A stretch of 64,000 bases of DNA. Origin: Erpobdella octoculata. Taxonomy: Eukaryota > Annelida > Clitellata > Hirudinida > Erpobdellidae. Location of the stretch: contig OZ022242.1 in NCBI GenBank assembly GCA_963978895.1, forward strand, positions 26,702,424-26,766,423, given 5' to 3'. Positions 12,404 through 27,400 of the stretch are shown here, piece after piece. Both the position numbers and the translations under genes were made by a program. Each line of letters begins with the position of its first letter. Position 1 is the first letter of the stretch. The notes below the pieces were generated by a model that had not been told where the DNA came from, did not search any database, and worked only from the letters and a program-made list of their open reading frames with translations.

Positions 12404-12913
12404 TGAGCGTATTATCACAGGCGATCAAACTGGGAAAAAAATCAAGTATTTTGTTTTTTTGTTGGTTTGCATATGTTTAATATAAAGAATAAAAAAAATA
12501 TACGAATAATTAAATTTTGAGTGAGTGGAAGAGACACGTACTTGAGGCAGAAGTCATGTCTCGTTTCCGTAGGTTTACTTACACAAAACTTAATTATTTG
12601 TCTATTTTTCTTGTTTTCTTCATTCTTTATATAAAGCATATGCAAATCAACAAAAAAAACAACAAAATATTTTAATTTTTTTGCCAGTTTGATCGCCTGT
12701 GATAATACGCTATTCATACAGGAGCGGGACCAAGAAAGGTGTTTTTTTTCTCAATTTGACAGAATGTGGCGATATCAGGTAATTACAAGCCTATTTTGAT
12801 GATTACAAATATGTAATTATTTTGCTTGTCAATATTGTTTGCACGATGCTGCAGTTAGCTGCCCCACTATAGACAATATTTACGTATGTAATAATGTATA
12901 CTTATATTATAGG

Positions 12914-13045
12914 AAATAGATCAGAAGATCTTTCTCATCCAGATTATGTTCCATCTAATTTTACATTTAACAGAAGAAAAGAGCCAAAAGACATCAAAAT
13001 GTTGAATAATCTAGTTGTAACACTGTTTAATTATCAATAATTGTT
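12914..13045 (+). pseudogene. Possible THAP-type protein exon fragment
   Basis: After a TTATAG acceptor the frame reads EDLSHPDYVPSNFTFNRRK and then DIKMLNN before a stop. HPDYVPS.F resembles a segment found just after THAP fingers in many invertebrate transposase-like proteins. There is no finger here. Weak call. Confidence 0.3.
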
Positions 13046-14525
13046 TGGAAGGATGTTTTTACTCGTACCACCTAAGGCCGCACGAAAGCTGAAACCGGCA
13101 CTTCCTTTACAATTTACAGCCAGATAAATGACTGATCATTTGATTACATTAAAAAGTACAATTTCAATCAGCTCTAGATCTATCGTACTTTGATGGTAGC
13201 AGTAATTAGTTAAAAACTCGTCTTTAATAAGAGAATTTGTTACATCTTTTTCAAACGTCAACAAAAATAATTTGGATTTGGGATAGGGTGAAAGTAAACG
13301 AATAAGTGTGTAAAAAGTATTTTCACAAACAACTGTGGATTGTGGAAGCCCTAAATGTCAAAACAGATGCATAAAGTTTGTGAACAACAGGATTTGTTCC
13401 TTATATGGAAATAACAGTTATTACATCTTACTTTTTCAAGTGAGAATAAAAGAAAGTTTTTTCTATGTAAAGTTTTATCTCCCAATCAATCAATTTGACG
13501 TAAAAAGCGTAAACTTGACTTAAAAAGGATAGAATATAATAAGCGCTATATAAATTGATAAATTAAACGTATGTTTAAAAACAACTAGCTCATAACTAGG
13601 GTGCAAATGTTATTATTGTGTTAACAGTATTACAAAGGGTGCAACTCTTTATGGTTTGCTTTTGCAAAGGGCTCATGCAAGTTTACCTCAGTTAGGATTT
13701 TGGCTTATCAATGACAAACGAATCTTAATTGCTTCTTACCAAGTGGCTTATCGATATCCCAAAAGTAGAAAACCTCTCATTTCTTAGAGACCTGCTTTGG
13801 TCAAAGTGTGCTGTCATTCATCTTTTTTTTTACTACCTACTTGTGTGAGATTGATTTTTTGTCTTGGTAAATGGAAAAACTAAGCAAACAAATTAATTGG
13901 AAAATGTTGATAATATGCAAACTGCCTCGTCAAAGATCGCTTTGTTTTTTTTGACCTCATCGACCCCACTTTGGGAAGGTTAAAAACCCTTGGCTTAGCT
14001 ACTCACATAAATCTCTGTGTCAAAAGAATCCGGGTCCCATTTGGGCTGTCCACATAAGACCCTATATGGGTCTTGCCCATATTGGGCCTATATCGAATTG
14101 CTCACAGGATTATTTGTTACATCTGCCTTCTCACCTTGAATGAATGAATGAATAAATGTTGGAAAATATTTAAGGTTGCGTAAGTCCAAGATAATGGGCC
14201 TCAAGGTCACCGAGGCGTTGTTTTTTTCCAATCCAATCAATCTGGTCAATAAATCACGATTCAGCCTAGATGGATTTAAAGATGAGTCTAACAATGCACC
14301 CGAACTGCAGCATTGAGCGTTCATTCTCAAAACTCACATGAGAATTATATTTTTATTTATATATATTATTATTTTACTTTGGCTGGTGGAGGCCTCTAAC
14401 TGGTGGTGGCCGTGTGCACTGACACACCCTGACCATGTTTAAATTCATGTCGGTTGACAGTGTTGATACTGCCACAGAAATACAAAAAATATAAAGAGAC
14501 TTTGAAAGAAAAAGAAGAAAAAAAG
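13046..14525. other. Unique AT-rich intergenic sequence
   Basis: No convincing gene. A short SINE-tail-like piece (AAGCGCTATATAAATTG) lies at about 13541. A cluster of related GC-richer words (CCCATTTGGGC, CCTATATGGGTC, CCCATATTGGGCC) lies at about 14035-14095. Small frames at 13335-13523 (+) and 14088-14330 (-) have no supporting motif. Confidence 0.5.
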
Positions 14526-14692
14526 TGTAACCAAGTTGTTAGTTGTCTTGAATTTTTTTATTCGGTAGAATCAAACCAAAAAAATTGAAATTGAGCTTTG
14601 TAAATAAAAAGTTCAGTTTTAATTTCTTTTGTTTGGTTCTACTGAATAAAAAAAATTCAAAACATCTTATCAACTTGGTTACATAACGACTA
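14526..14692. repeat. Fold-back MITE-like inverted repeat
   Basis: Arms of about 75 bp: GTGTAACCAAGTTG at the left is mirrored by CAACTTGGTTACAT at the right, and TTTTTATTCGGTAGAA by TTCTACTGAATAAAA, with a short A/T-rich centre. No coding capacity. Confidence 0.75.
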
Positions 14693-15362
14693 CAATCAAT
14701 ATTTCAAAGAATTAAAAAAAATGATCCTACTTTCTCAAGAGGTATTGTTTGGAAAGAAACATTGTCATATAAACACGGCCCTGAACGTTTGCTACTCACA
14801 GACTTATAAATTATTTGGTGTGGGGTCGAAAGATGCGTGATGTCTTAAAGAAAAAAATGTATCAAAATTTGCACAGAAGTGTAAAAAGAAGAATTAAAAA
14901 CTATTAAATCGGATTACAAACTACCCTAAACACTAGATCTCATAAATTTTGCTACTCTCAAAACGTTTAAACGTCTTGGATACGTCCCATACTTGAGCGT
15001 AAAATTATAGGCATTTTTTTGAAATTCATGAATATAAGTAGCGACGGAGTGACACTTGAGTTATGGTCGGCAATGTACAGTTGAGAAAATTGCGTTGTTA
15101 ACAAGCAGCAATCTACTACAATTACTTCCTTTCTGTCTTAAATTATTGCATTTTGCGTTCCTACATCAGAAAGATTTTATGAACATTTGATTTAGAATTC
15201 TGTACATTATTTTTGTTTATTGCATGAGCAAATCAAGTGTCATTTGGGCAATTAATATTTTGCTGTACCTACGATGTAATTTTCTAGTAGTTGAATGGCA
15301 CATGAAGTAATGCAAAGCTACAACTGGAATTTATCACACTATCCCGATCGCAGCGCTTCACA
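14693..15362. other. Upstream region of the secreted-peptide gene
   Basis: Unique sequence without repeats or reading frames of note. It holds the upstream regulatory region of the gene at 15.5 kb. No specific factor site can be named. Confidence 0.4.
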
Positions 15363-15368
15363 TATAAA
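15363..15368 (+). promoter_or_regulatory. TATA box
   Basis: TATAAA in a locally GC-richer context (CACATATAAAACCTC), about 135 bp before the ATG at 15504. A start about 30 bp downstream would leave a short 5' UTR, as is common for peptide-hormone genes. Confidence 0.55.
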
Positions 15369-15503
15369 ACCTCTTGCCGTGTCGAAATAATTTTATTAGT
15401 GTCCACCGTTTTCAACATTAAAACAAAATAGTTTTTAACTAACTCTATTGCATTATCTTATTTTTTAAAGCAAAGAATTTTTCAAGCTTCTGAGGAAGTC
15501 ATA

Positions 15504-16138
15504 ATGAAGTCGATAATATTTTTGATAATGTCTCTCATCTTGTGGGGATGTTTTGCTGTAAGTGGCTCAGTATTTGATATTCTTCCACCTGAATTAGTAA
15601 GTGCAACAATTTTAAAGAAACGTTGGTAAAAGTTTAAGTTTAAACGTTTGGGAAATATACTTATTTTTGCTAAAAAAGTTGTTGATGAAAGTTTCTATGT
15701 TTTGTACTTATAAAACTGAAATATTTTTACTTCATTATAGATTAACATAATATTTTCTACAGACTTTTATAATTACAATTTGTTGCTACACATGTAAATA
15801 TTCAAAAAATATCGTTGTTTTTGATTACATCAAAACATTATTTGTTTTTGCATCTGTTAATGCACTTTTAACAAAATTAAGAAAAAACAATTCAATTGAA
15901 TCTTTACTAAAAAATTAAAATATTGAGCGTGCTGTTGAATTGCAAAGTTTCTAATCTTTTTTTTAAGCAATTGCACGATAGGAAATCAAAAACTCTCTCC
16001 AAACAGCTGAAATGTTTTAACAATGATGCTGAAAATTTTGAAAGTCAAGGACGATTCGAAGTTCAACATGAAAGAAAAAGACAGTTGGAATTAAAGAGAA
16101 ATTTCCACAAGTGTTTTATGTCTGGAACAGCATGCTAA
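15504..16138 (+). CDS. Small secreted peptide precursor, two exons, AST-C/somatostatin-like cysteine spacing
   Basis: Exon 1 (15504-15596) encodes 31 residues: a signal peptide (MKSIIFLIMSLILWGCFAVS, cleavage near residue 20-21), then GSVFDILPPEL. A consensus donor GTAAGT follows. Exon 2 (15968-16138, acceptor TTTTTTAAG, phase 0) encodes 56 more residues. Total 87. The C-terminus has an RKR (67-69) and a KR (74-75), then a terminal 12-residue peptide NFHKCFMSGTAC with Cys at 80 and 87. The C-x6-C ring after a dibasic site at the precursor C-terminus is the layout of allatostatin-C/somatostatin-like neuropeptides, but residues inside the ring do not match, so the family is open. One more Cys (47) is in the spacer. 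A second possible donor (GCT|GTAAGT, 15558) would shorten the prepeptide. This is the only probable host gene in the window. Confidence 0.6.
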
Positions 16139-16186
16139 TAGTCGAATTTATATTATTTTTCTAAGTTCAACTCATTACTGCAATGA

Positions 16187-16192
16187 ATTAAA
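16187..16192 (+). terminator. Polyadenylation signal ATTAAA
   Basis: About 50 bp after the stop codon of the peptide gene. A common variant of AATAAA. Confidence 0.4.
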
Positions 16193-16554
16193 ATTAATTT
16201 TGATACTTACGATAAGATTGATGAAAATGTTAAAAAAAGGTTTTATTTTTAGACTTTTAACGGTGTTATCTGATCATCTGTCTACTAACTTTACGCAAAA
16301 AATTGACAGCACCTGTCTTTAAATGAAATCGTTCCACATCATCACGTTGATTATTGTTGATATATTTTGTAATATTGTATTGCGCCAAATTATCTGCACC
16401 AATATGTCTGCGCTGAATTGTCCTGCAGCAAATTGCCCATAGAAACTAAAGCCCCAAGCTGTTGAAAACGCGGATAACCGAACTAGGCCGCGGCTGAGTG
16501 ATTATAAATTATAAAATCATAACTAGCGCAGTAGAGAATTTATAAACTTATGAT

Positions 16555-16983
16555 ATGGGGGGGGGGGGGGGTCACAACTATCGCCTTTGCAATAGCCAAA
16601 ACTTTTGAAGAAACTTTTTAAAACAACTTTAAAACAACTGGGATGTTTCAAAACAAAGTCAAACACTCTTACGTTGACGATTAGTTATTTTTATATCGAA
16701 AAATGTCCAAAACGCGAAATAGTATCAAATATCAACACAACAGAGTAATACAGGTTCGAGTTCTAACGAAGGTGGCGCATTTCTCTTCGATTCAAATTTC
16801 AAAGCCTTTTAAAGAAACTGCAGGCCTGTGCGCAAATGTTCAAATCTGACAACAACAAAACAACAATGTAGTAATACGCGCATATTCAAATTTAAAATTT
16901 ATCGTATCACATACTAATTACCTACGCAACGCACTAAAATATACAATGGATAAGCATGTACGCTGTGCTTCACACGGGCGTGA
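16555..16983 (-). repeat. Probable LTR, minus strand, with adjacent poly-G run
   Basis: On the minus strand a purine tract (TTTGAGGGGGGAG, about 16986-16998) is followed by TGTCACGCCCGTGTG at 16983 and then about 400 bp with no frame, ending near GATAGTTGTGACC beside a C run (G run on the plus strand, about 16557-16571). PPT followed by TG is the 3' LTR junction of an LTR retrotransposon. The matching 5' LTR is not in the window. Confidence 0.5.
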
Positions 16984-17290
16984 CATACTCCCCCCTCAAA
17001 GTCGGTAACGATTTTTTTCGTTAGCGGCATCAGATTCATCAGCTTCAATCTTCAACATAAGTAGATCCTGTTGTCTGAGTGTGATTCCATCTGGCGACCG
17101 GTTTCCCTGAGCTCGTCTACTTCTTTCTTCAAGGAAACATGAAAAACCTGCCCATTCAAAACAGGCACAAAAGTGATGAGCCCTTCGCGAAAGAACAATG
17201 AGGTCGAAGGACTTTCTGAACAGGGAGGAATGAGATGTCTTGCAGTTCTCCATTCAGCGACGCGATCTTCTCCCTGAAAACCTTTAACAA
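16984..17290 (-). pseudogene. 3' internal remnant of a minus-strand LTR retrotransposon
   Basis: A frame of 85 codons (17253-16996) ends just before the purine tract. A second frame shows SLNGELQDISFLPVQKV and charged stretches, but stops interrupt it. No RT, protease or integrase motif. Position next to PPT and LTR is the only clue to its origin. Confidence 0.35.
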
Positions 17291-17409
17291 ACTCATGACC
17301 GGGGGATCGGAGAAGGAGTCCAAACCTTTATAGTTAGAAACGGGTATGTATAGAGTGGGAAGAATATATTATGTGACTTTTAGTTCTGTGCATATTTTCT
17401 TTTCATTAT

Positions 17410-17644
17410 ATGACTTTAAGTTCTTTGCGGATTTTGTTTACAATGAACCTTGAAAATGGAGTAAAGGTACTCCGAAACGCGTCGGCAAATTTAAATGAAA
17501 TGATGAATCGTGAACTGTTTTCGGTGGAAAGTGTGCGAAAGAATTTTTGTAGTGTTGAAAGAAGTCTTCAAAAACTTGTATCGTGTAAGTATGCGGTGAC
17601 TTTTAATAAAGAATGTATAAAAAATGACTTGTTGCCAAAACACG

Positions 17645-17645
<1 letters not shown>
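17410..17645 (+). mobile_element. PLE terminal segment, plus strand, with decayed ribozyme
   Basis: The frame reads KYAVTFNKECIKNDLLPKHV and runs into (TA)n, as at the other PLE termini. Upstream, GGAGTAAAGGTACTCC-GAAACGCGTC (about 17457-17482) keeps stem II, GAAA and GTC of a hammerhead. The CTGANGA box is mutated (CTTGAAAA), so it is unlikely to cleave. Confidence 0.65.

Positions 17646-17723
<78 letters not shown>
17646..17723. repeat. (TA)n microsatellite
   Basis: TA run abutting the PLE terminus. Confidence 0.97.
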
Positions 17724-17724
<1 letters not shown>

Positions 17725-17954
17725 TAGCGGGGATACCGGCATTGCTCGGGGGTTTTAGAGTTTTTTTATCGTTTTTCTCTAGTTCCCGTTTAATTCCCCG
17801 TTTTCTCTCCCGCTCCCGGTAGCTTTCCCGTTCCCGCTTGCTCACCCACTTCCGGTCGCTTTCCCGCTCCCGGTCACTTTCCCGATTTCGGTCGCTTTCC
17901 CGCCCCATCTATCTCTTATTGACGTCAAGGACAGACGGACAAACAGACAGACGG

Positions 17955-17956
<2 letters not shown>
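17724..17956. repeat. Interspersed-repeat fragment with CCCGCTCCCGGT tandem words
   Basis: Begins ACTAGCGGGGATACCGGCAT and ends with a GACAGACGGACAAACAGACA tract next to (TA)n. The interior has repeated TTTCCCGCTCCCGGTCGC-like units (about 17795-17905). The start and the GACAGACA tail resemble the 3' regions of RTE-type LINEs and their SINEs, but I cannot confirm that. Confidence 0.45.

Positions 17957-17992
<36 letters not shown>
17957..17992. repeat. (TA)n microsatellite
   Basis: Short TA run. Confidence 0.95.
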
Positions 17993-17995
<3 letters not shown>

Positions 17996-18008
17996 GGATG
18001 TCACGGGT

Positions 18009-20430
<2,422 letters not shown>

Positions 20431-20511
20431 TAGTTCGACCACTTCATGTACTGTTCTCACATCGGTCCCTTCACTTCCAAAACTGTAGTAAGCCAAATAA
20501 AACATCTGAAA

Positions 20512-21426
20512 CACATAACACATAACACATAACACATAACACATAACACATAACACATAACACATAACACATAACACATAACACATAACACATAACACAT
20601 AACACATAACACATAACACATAACACATAACACATAACACATAACACATAACACATAACACATAACACATAACACATAACACATAACACATAACACATAA
20701 CACATAACACATAACACATAACACATAACACATAACACATAACACATAACACATAACACATAACACATAACACATAACACATAACACATAACACATAACA
20801 CATAACACATAACACATAACACATAACACATAACACATAACACATAACACATAACACATAACACATAACACATAACACATAACACATAACACATAACACA
20901 TAACACATAACACATAACACATAACACATAACACATAACACATAACACATAACACATAACACATAACACATAACACATAACACATAACACATAACACATA
21001 ACACATAACACATAACACATAACACATAACACATAACACATAACACATAACACATAACACATAACACATAACACATAACACATAACACATAACACATAAC
21101 ACATAACACATAACACATAACACATAATACATAATACATAATACATAATACATAATACATAATACATAATACATAATACATAATACATAATACATAATAC
21201 ATAATACATAATACATAATACATAATACATAATACATAATACATAATACATAATACATAATACATAATACATAATACATAATACATAATACATAATACAT
21301 AATACATAATACATAATACATAATACATAATACATAATACATAATACATAATACATAATACATAATACATAATACATAATACATAATTCATAATACATAA
21401 TACATAATACATAATACATAATACAT
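20512..21426. repeat. Heptanucleotide array: (CACATAA)n then (TACATAA)n
   Basis: About 88 near-perfect CACATAA units (20512-21127) switch cleanly to about 43 TACATAA units (21128-21426), with one TTCATAA variant near 21386. The array ends in ATACATACATCATTGCGC, the junction sequence of the complex repeat that follows. Long open frames here are artefacts of the period-7 repeat. Confidence 0.97.
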
Positions 21427-24400
21427 ACATCATTGCGCTTTTATAGTAGGGACCATCACTTGACGCACAAAAAACCCAACCTTCAATGGTTGATATTGGG
21501 CAAACCCGCCGGTGATTTATTTATATACAACCTGCTTATATTGAGTTATGACGTATGTATGCTCAAAATATATCCGCAAAGCGTTGAACTTTCCAATAAT
21601 AGGAATAATATTAGCAAAATAGTTAATCTTCGTTAATAATAATAATAATTAAAATAAGAGGAATAATAATTGCAAAATAAAAAATTGTCGTTAATAATAA
21701 TTTACAACTTGTTTAAAATTTGGGAAAATATTCCGCCGACTACAACTTCGGTGATTTATTTATTTTCAACTTGTTTATATTCAGCGATGACGTACGATGC
21801 ATTATATATAAAGTATATATACGCAAAGCATTAACCTTTTGCGGCTAATAACTTTTTATTTAAACATTTTAACAAAAAAGTGCCCTAACAAACCGTGTTC
21901 AACGTCTCATAATCTATCAATGTGAGTTTTTTCAGACCTGCAGATGCTAATCGGGTGACATACTTAACACATACATAATACATAATACATACATCATTGC
22001 GCTTTTTTATGTTAGAACCAGCCCTTAACGCACGCTTCACGCGCGAAGCGTGTGGGTTTTTTTTAGCCAGTCGCAGATGATTTTTTAATTAAAAACGTTT
22101 TGGAATGGTCTTATCTTTGATTGGATGATTTTTGAAGAACTGCCTACGAAAAAAACCTTTAATGGGCGATATTGAAAAAAACACCCTAGGAAAAAACCAC
22201 ATTTATTGGGTGATAGTGAAAAAACCGCCTATGAAAAACACAATATTTATTCGATGGTATCCGAAAAAACAGCCTACGGAAAAAACAACATTTAATGGGT
22301 GATAGTGAAAAAAGCCTACGAAAAAACCCAACCTTTAATGGCTGTTAATTAAAAAAACCCAACCTTCAATGGCTGATTTTGGGAAAACCCGCCGATGTAC
22401 TGCTTCGGTAATTTATTTATTTTGAATTTGTTTATATTGAGTTATGACGTATGCTCAAAATATATCCGCAAAGCGTCGAACTTTCCAATAATATGAATAA
22501 TATAAGCAAATTAGTAAATTTTCGTAAATAATAATAATATTATTAATAATTAAAATAAGAGGAATAATAATTACAAAATAGAAAAATGTCATTAATAATA
22601 ATTTCATTAAATATATCCGCAAAGCGTCGAACTTTCCAATAATAGGAATAATATTATCAAATTAGTTAATTTTCGTAAATAATAATATTAATAATTAAAA
22701 TAAAAGGAATAATAATTGCAAAATAGTAAAATATGGAAATTAATAATAATTTCATTAAATGTATCCGCAAAGGATAGAACTTTCCAATAATAGGAATATT
22801 ATTAGCAAATTAGTTAATTTTCGTTAATAATAATATTATTGATAATTTAATTAAGAGGAATATTAATTGTAAATTAGTGAATTGTTGTTAATATTAATTA
22901 TATTGTTTGATTACGTACGCTCAATGTGGGGAAAACCGCCGACTATTACATCGGTGATTTATTTATTTTCAACTTGTTTATATTCAGCGATGACGTACGA
23001 TGCATTATATATATCCGCAAAGCGTAGAACTTTCACGGCTAATAACTTTTTATTTAAACATTTTAACAAAAAAGTGCCCTAACAAACCTTGTTCAGCGTC
23101 TAATAATCTATCAACGTGAGTTTTTTCAAACCTGCAGATGCTAATCGGGTGACATACATAATACATACATAATACATAATACATACATCATTGCGCTTTT
23201 ATAGTAGGGACCAGCACTTGACGCACGCTTCGCGCGCGAAGCGTGTGAGTTTTTACATATTAGGCGCACTCAAACCGCACTCTAAGCACAAAAACAACAC
23301 CAATGCGCTAATATAGTAATAACTTTACGCACGCATCGCAAGCGAAGCGTGTGACTAAAATAGTTATTAGCAGATGATTTTTCACTTGGACACGTTTTGG
23401 AATGGTCTTCTATTTGATGGGATGATTTAGGAAAAAAAAGCATACGTAAAAAAACCTTTAATGGGCGATTTGGAATAAGAGGAATAATAATTGCAAAATA
23501 GTAAATTGTCGTTAATAATAATTTACAACTTGTTAAAAATTGGGAAAAACCCGCCGAATACTACTTCGGTGATTTATTTATTTTCAAATTGTTTATATTC
23601 AGCGATGACGTACGATGCATTATATAAATCCGCAAAGCGTTAAACTTTCGCGGCTAATAACTTTTTATTTAAACATTTTAACAAAAAAGTGCCCTAACAA
23701 ACCTTGTTCAGCGTCTCATAGTCTTTCATCGTGAGTTTTTTCAGACCTGCAGATGCTAATCGGGTGACATACATACATATTACATCATTGCGCTTTTATA
23801 GTAGGGAACCAGCACTTGACGCACGCTTTGCGCGCGAAGAGTGTGAGTTTTTACATATTTATGGTAAAGGTAGTCGCACTCAATATGCACTCTCAGCTCA
23901 AAAACAACACCAATGCGCTATTATAGTATTAACTTTACGCACGCTTCGCAAGCGAAGCGTGTGACTATTTTAGCCAGTAGCTGATAAATTTTCACTTGAA
24001 AACGTCTTGGAATGGTCTTCTATTTGATTGGATGATTTTAGAAAATCTGCCTACAAAAAAAACCTTTAATGGGTGATATTAGAAAAAACAGCCTACGAAA
24101 AAACCCATATTTATTGCGTGATAGTGAAAAAGCCGCCTACGAAAAAAAATTATATTGGATGTTTTTGGAAATAACAGCCTCCAAAAAATACAAATATTTA
24201 TTGAATGGTATCGGAAAAACAGCCTACGAAAAAAAAACAAACTGTAACGGCTAATATGGAAAAAAAACTCCTACGGATAAAAAACCTTTTATTGGGCAAT
24301 TTTCGAAAAACATCCTGCGGAAAAACCAAACCTTTAATGGTTGATAATAAAAAAAACCGACTAAGAAAAAACCCAACTTTTATTGGCTTATAATGAAATA

Positions 24401-27400
24401 AACCGCCTACAAAATTCCCAACCTTCAATGGCGGCTATTGGGAAAACCCGCCGACTACTACTTTGGTGAATTGTTTATTTTCAACTTGTTTATATTCAGC
24501 GATGACGTACGTTGTTTTTTATATATCCGCAAAGCGTCGAACTTTACAATAATAAAATATTATTCAACTTATTAAGCAACTAACTTAGTTAATTTTCGTT
24601 ATTAATAATATTATTAATAATTAAAATAAGAGGAATAATAGTTGCAAGTTAGTAAATTGTCGTTAATAATGATTTTCAACTTTTTTATATTGTTTGATGC
24701 CGTACGCTCATATTTATTGGGAAAACCGGCCGTCTATTACTTCGGTGATTTATTTTCAACTTGTTTATATTGAAAGATGACGTTCGATGCATTATATATA
24801 TCCGCAAAGCGTTAAACTTTCGCGGCTAATAACTTTTTATTTAAGCATTTTAGCAAAAAGTGCCCTAACAAACCGTGTTCAGCGTCTCATAATCTATCAA
24901 CGTGAGTTTTTTAGACCTGCAGATGCTAATCGGGTGACATACATAATACATACATCATTGCGCTTTTATGTTAGGGACCAGCACTTGACGCACGCTTCGC
25001 GCGCGAAGCGTATGAGTTTTTACATATTAATAAAAGGTTGTCGCATTCAAATCGCACTATAAGCTCAAAAACAACATTTTTGCTTTATGCACGCTTCGCA
25101 AACGAATCGTGTGACTATTTTAGCCAGTAGCAGATGATTTTTTCTTGAACACGTTTTGGAATGGTCTTCTCTTTGATTAGATGATTTTGGAAAAACTACC
25201 TACGAAAAAAAACCTTTAATGGGCGATATTGGGAAAAACAGCCTAAAAAAACACATTTATTGGGTGATAGTGAAAAAAGCACCAACAAAGAAAAATATAT
25301 TGGATGGTTTTGGAAATAACCACCTGCGAAAAACACAACCTTAAATGGCTTATATAGTTGTTTTTTTGTAAGTCGTTTCTATATAAGCAAACGACTTACA
25401 AAAAAACAACTTTTAATCGCTGATATTGAAAAAACCGCCAACGAAAAAAGCAGAAAAAAGTAATATTAGCAAATAATGAAAAAACCCCCTACTAATAAAC
25501 ACTCTTTAAAAAAACATTTAATGGCTGATATTGAAAATCCGCTTATGAAAAAAATCCACATTCAATGGCTGATAATGGGAAAACCCCCCCGATAAAACCA
25601 ACCTTCAATGGCGGAGAATGAAAAACGCCAACCGTTTACTTTATTTATTTTCAACTTGTTTATATTGAGTGATGACGTAATCTCATTTTTGGGAAAACCC
25701 GCTTTGAAAAATATTCTACTTCGCTGATTTGTTTATTTTCAATTTGTTTATAAGGTGTGATGACGTAATCCCAAAATTAGAAAAACTCCGCCGAAGTAGT
25801 ATACTTCGGTGATTTCTTTATTTTCAACTTGTTTATATTTAGTGATGACGTACGATGCATTATATATATCCGCAAAGCGTTAAACTTTCGCGGCTAATAA
25901 TTTTTTATTTAAACATTTTTAACATAAAGTGGCTTAACAAATTGTGTTCAGCGTCTCATAATCTATCAACGCGAGTTTTTTCAGAACTGCAGATGCCAAT
26001 CGGGTGACATACATCATTGCGCTTCTTTGTTAGGAACCAGCAGTTGACGCACGCTTCGCGCCCGAAGCGTGTGAGATTTTACATATTAATAGTAAAGGTA
26101 GTCGCAATCCAATCGCACTTTAAGCTCAAAAACAACACCTATGCGCTATTATAGTAATAACTTTACGCACGCTTCGCAAGCGAAGCGTGTGACTATTATA
26201 GCCAGTTGCATATGAACACGTTTTATAAAATAGTAAATTGTCGTTAATAATAATAATTTACAACTTGTTTAAAATTGGGAAAAACCCGCCGACTACTACT
26301 TCGGTGATTTATTTATTTTCAACTTGTTTATATTGAGTTATGGCGCATTCCAATATAATAGGAATAATATTAGAAAATTAGTTAATTTTCGTAATTAATA
26401 ATATTATTAATAATTAAAATAAGAGGAATAATAATAACAAAATAGAAAAATGTCGTTAATAATAATTTCATTAAATATTTCCGCAAAGCATCGAACTTTC
26501 CAATAATAGAAATAATATTAGCAAAATAGTTAATCTTCGTTATTAATAATAATTAAAATAAGAGGAATAATAATTGCAAAATAGTAAATTGTCGTTAATA
26601 ATGATTTCTTTAAATATTTCCGCAAAGCGTCGAACTTTCCAATAATAGAAATAATATTAGCAAAATAGTTAATCTTCGTTATTAATAATAATTAAAATAA
26701 GAGGAATAATAATTGCAAAATAGTAAATTGTCGTTAATAATAATTTACATAAATAAAAAACCCGCCGACTACTACTTCGGTCATTTATTTATTTTCAACT
26801 TGTCTATATTTAGCGATGACGTACGATTCTATATATATCCGCAAAGCCACAAAGCGTCCAACTTTCCAATAATAGGAATAATATTAGAAAATTAGTTAGT
26901 TTTTGTAATTAATAATATTATTAATAATTAAAATAAGAGGAATAATAATAACAAAATAGAAAAATGTCGTTAATAATGATTTCATTAAATATTTCCGCAA
27001 AGCGTCGAACTTTCCAATAATAGAAATAATTTTAGCAAAATAGTTAATCTTCGTTATTAATAATAATTAAAATAAGAGGAATAATAATTGCAAAATAGTA
27101 AATTGTCGTTAATAATAATTTACATAAATAAAAAACCCGCCGACTACTACTTCGGTGATTTATTTATTTTCAACTTGTCTATATTTAGCGATGACGTACG
27201 ATTCTATATATATCCGCAAAGCCACAAAGCGTCCAACTTTCCAATAATAGGAATAATATTAGCAAATTAGTTAATTTTCGTAATTAATAATATTATTAAT
27301 AATTAAAATAGGAGGAATAATAATAACAAAATAGAAAAATGTCGTTAATAATAATTTTATTAAATATTTCCGCAAGGCGTCGAACTTTCCAATAATAGAA

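Noticed and set aside
13335..13523. 62-codon Cys-containing frame as a host peptide gene
   Set aside because: No signal peptide, no splice context, no motif, and AT-driven composition.
14035..14095. CCCATATTGGGC cluster as a regulatory array
   Set aside because: Only a few imperfect words and no link to a gene. Probably debris of a repeat.
20512..21426. Telomere-like array
   Set aside because: The unit TTATGTG/TTATGTA lacks the G-run of known telomere repeats and is interstitial. The flanking repeat already contains the seed.
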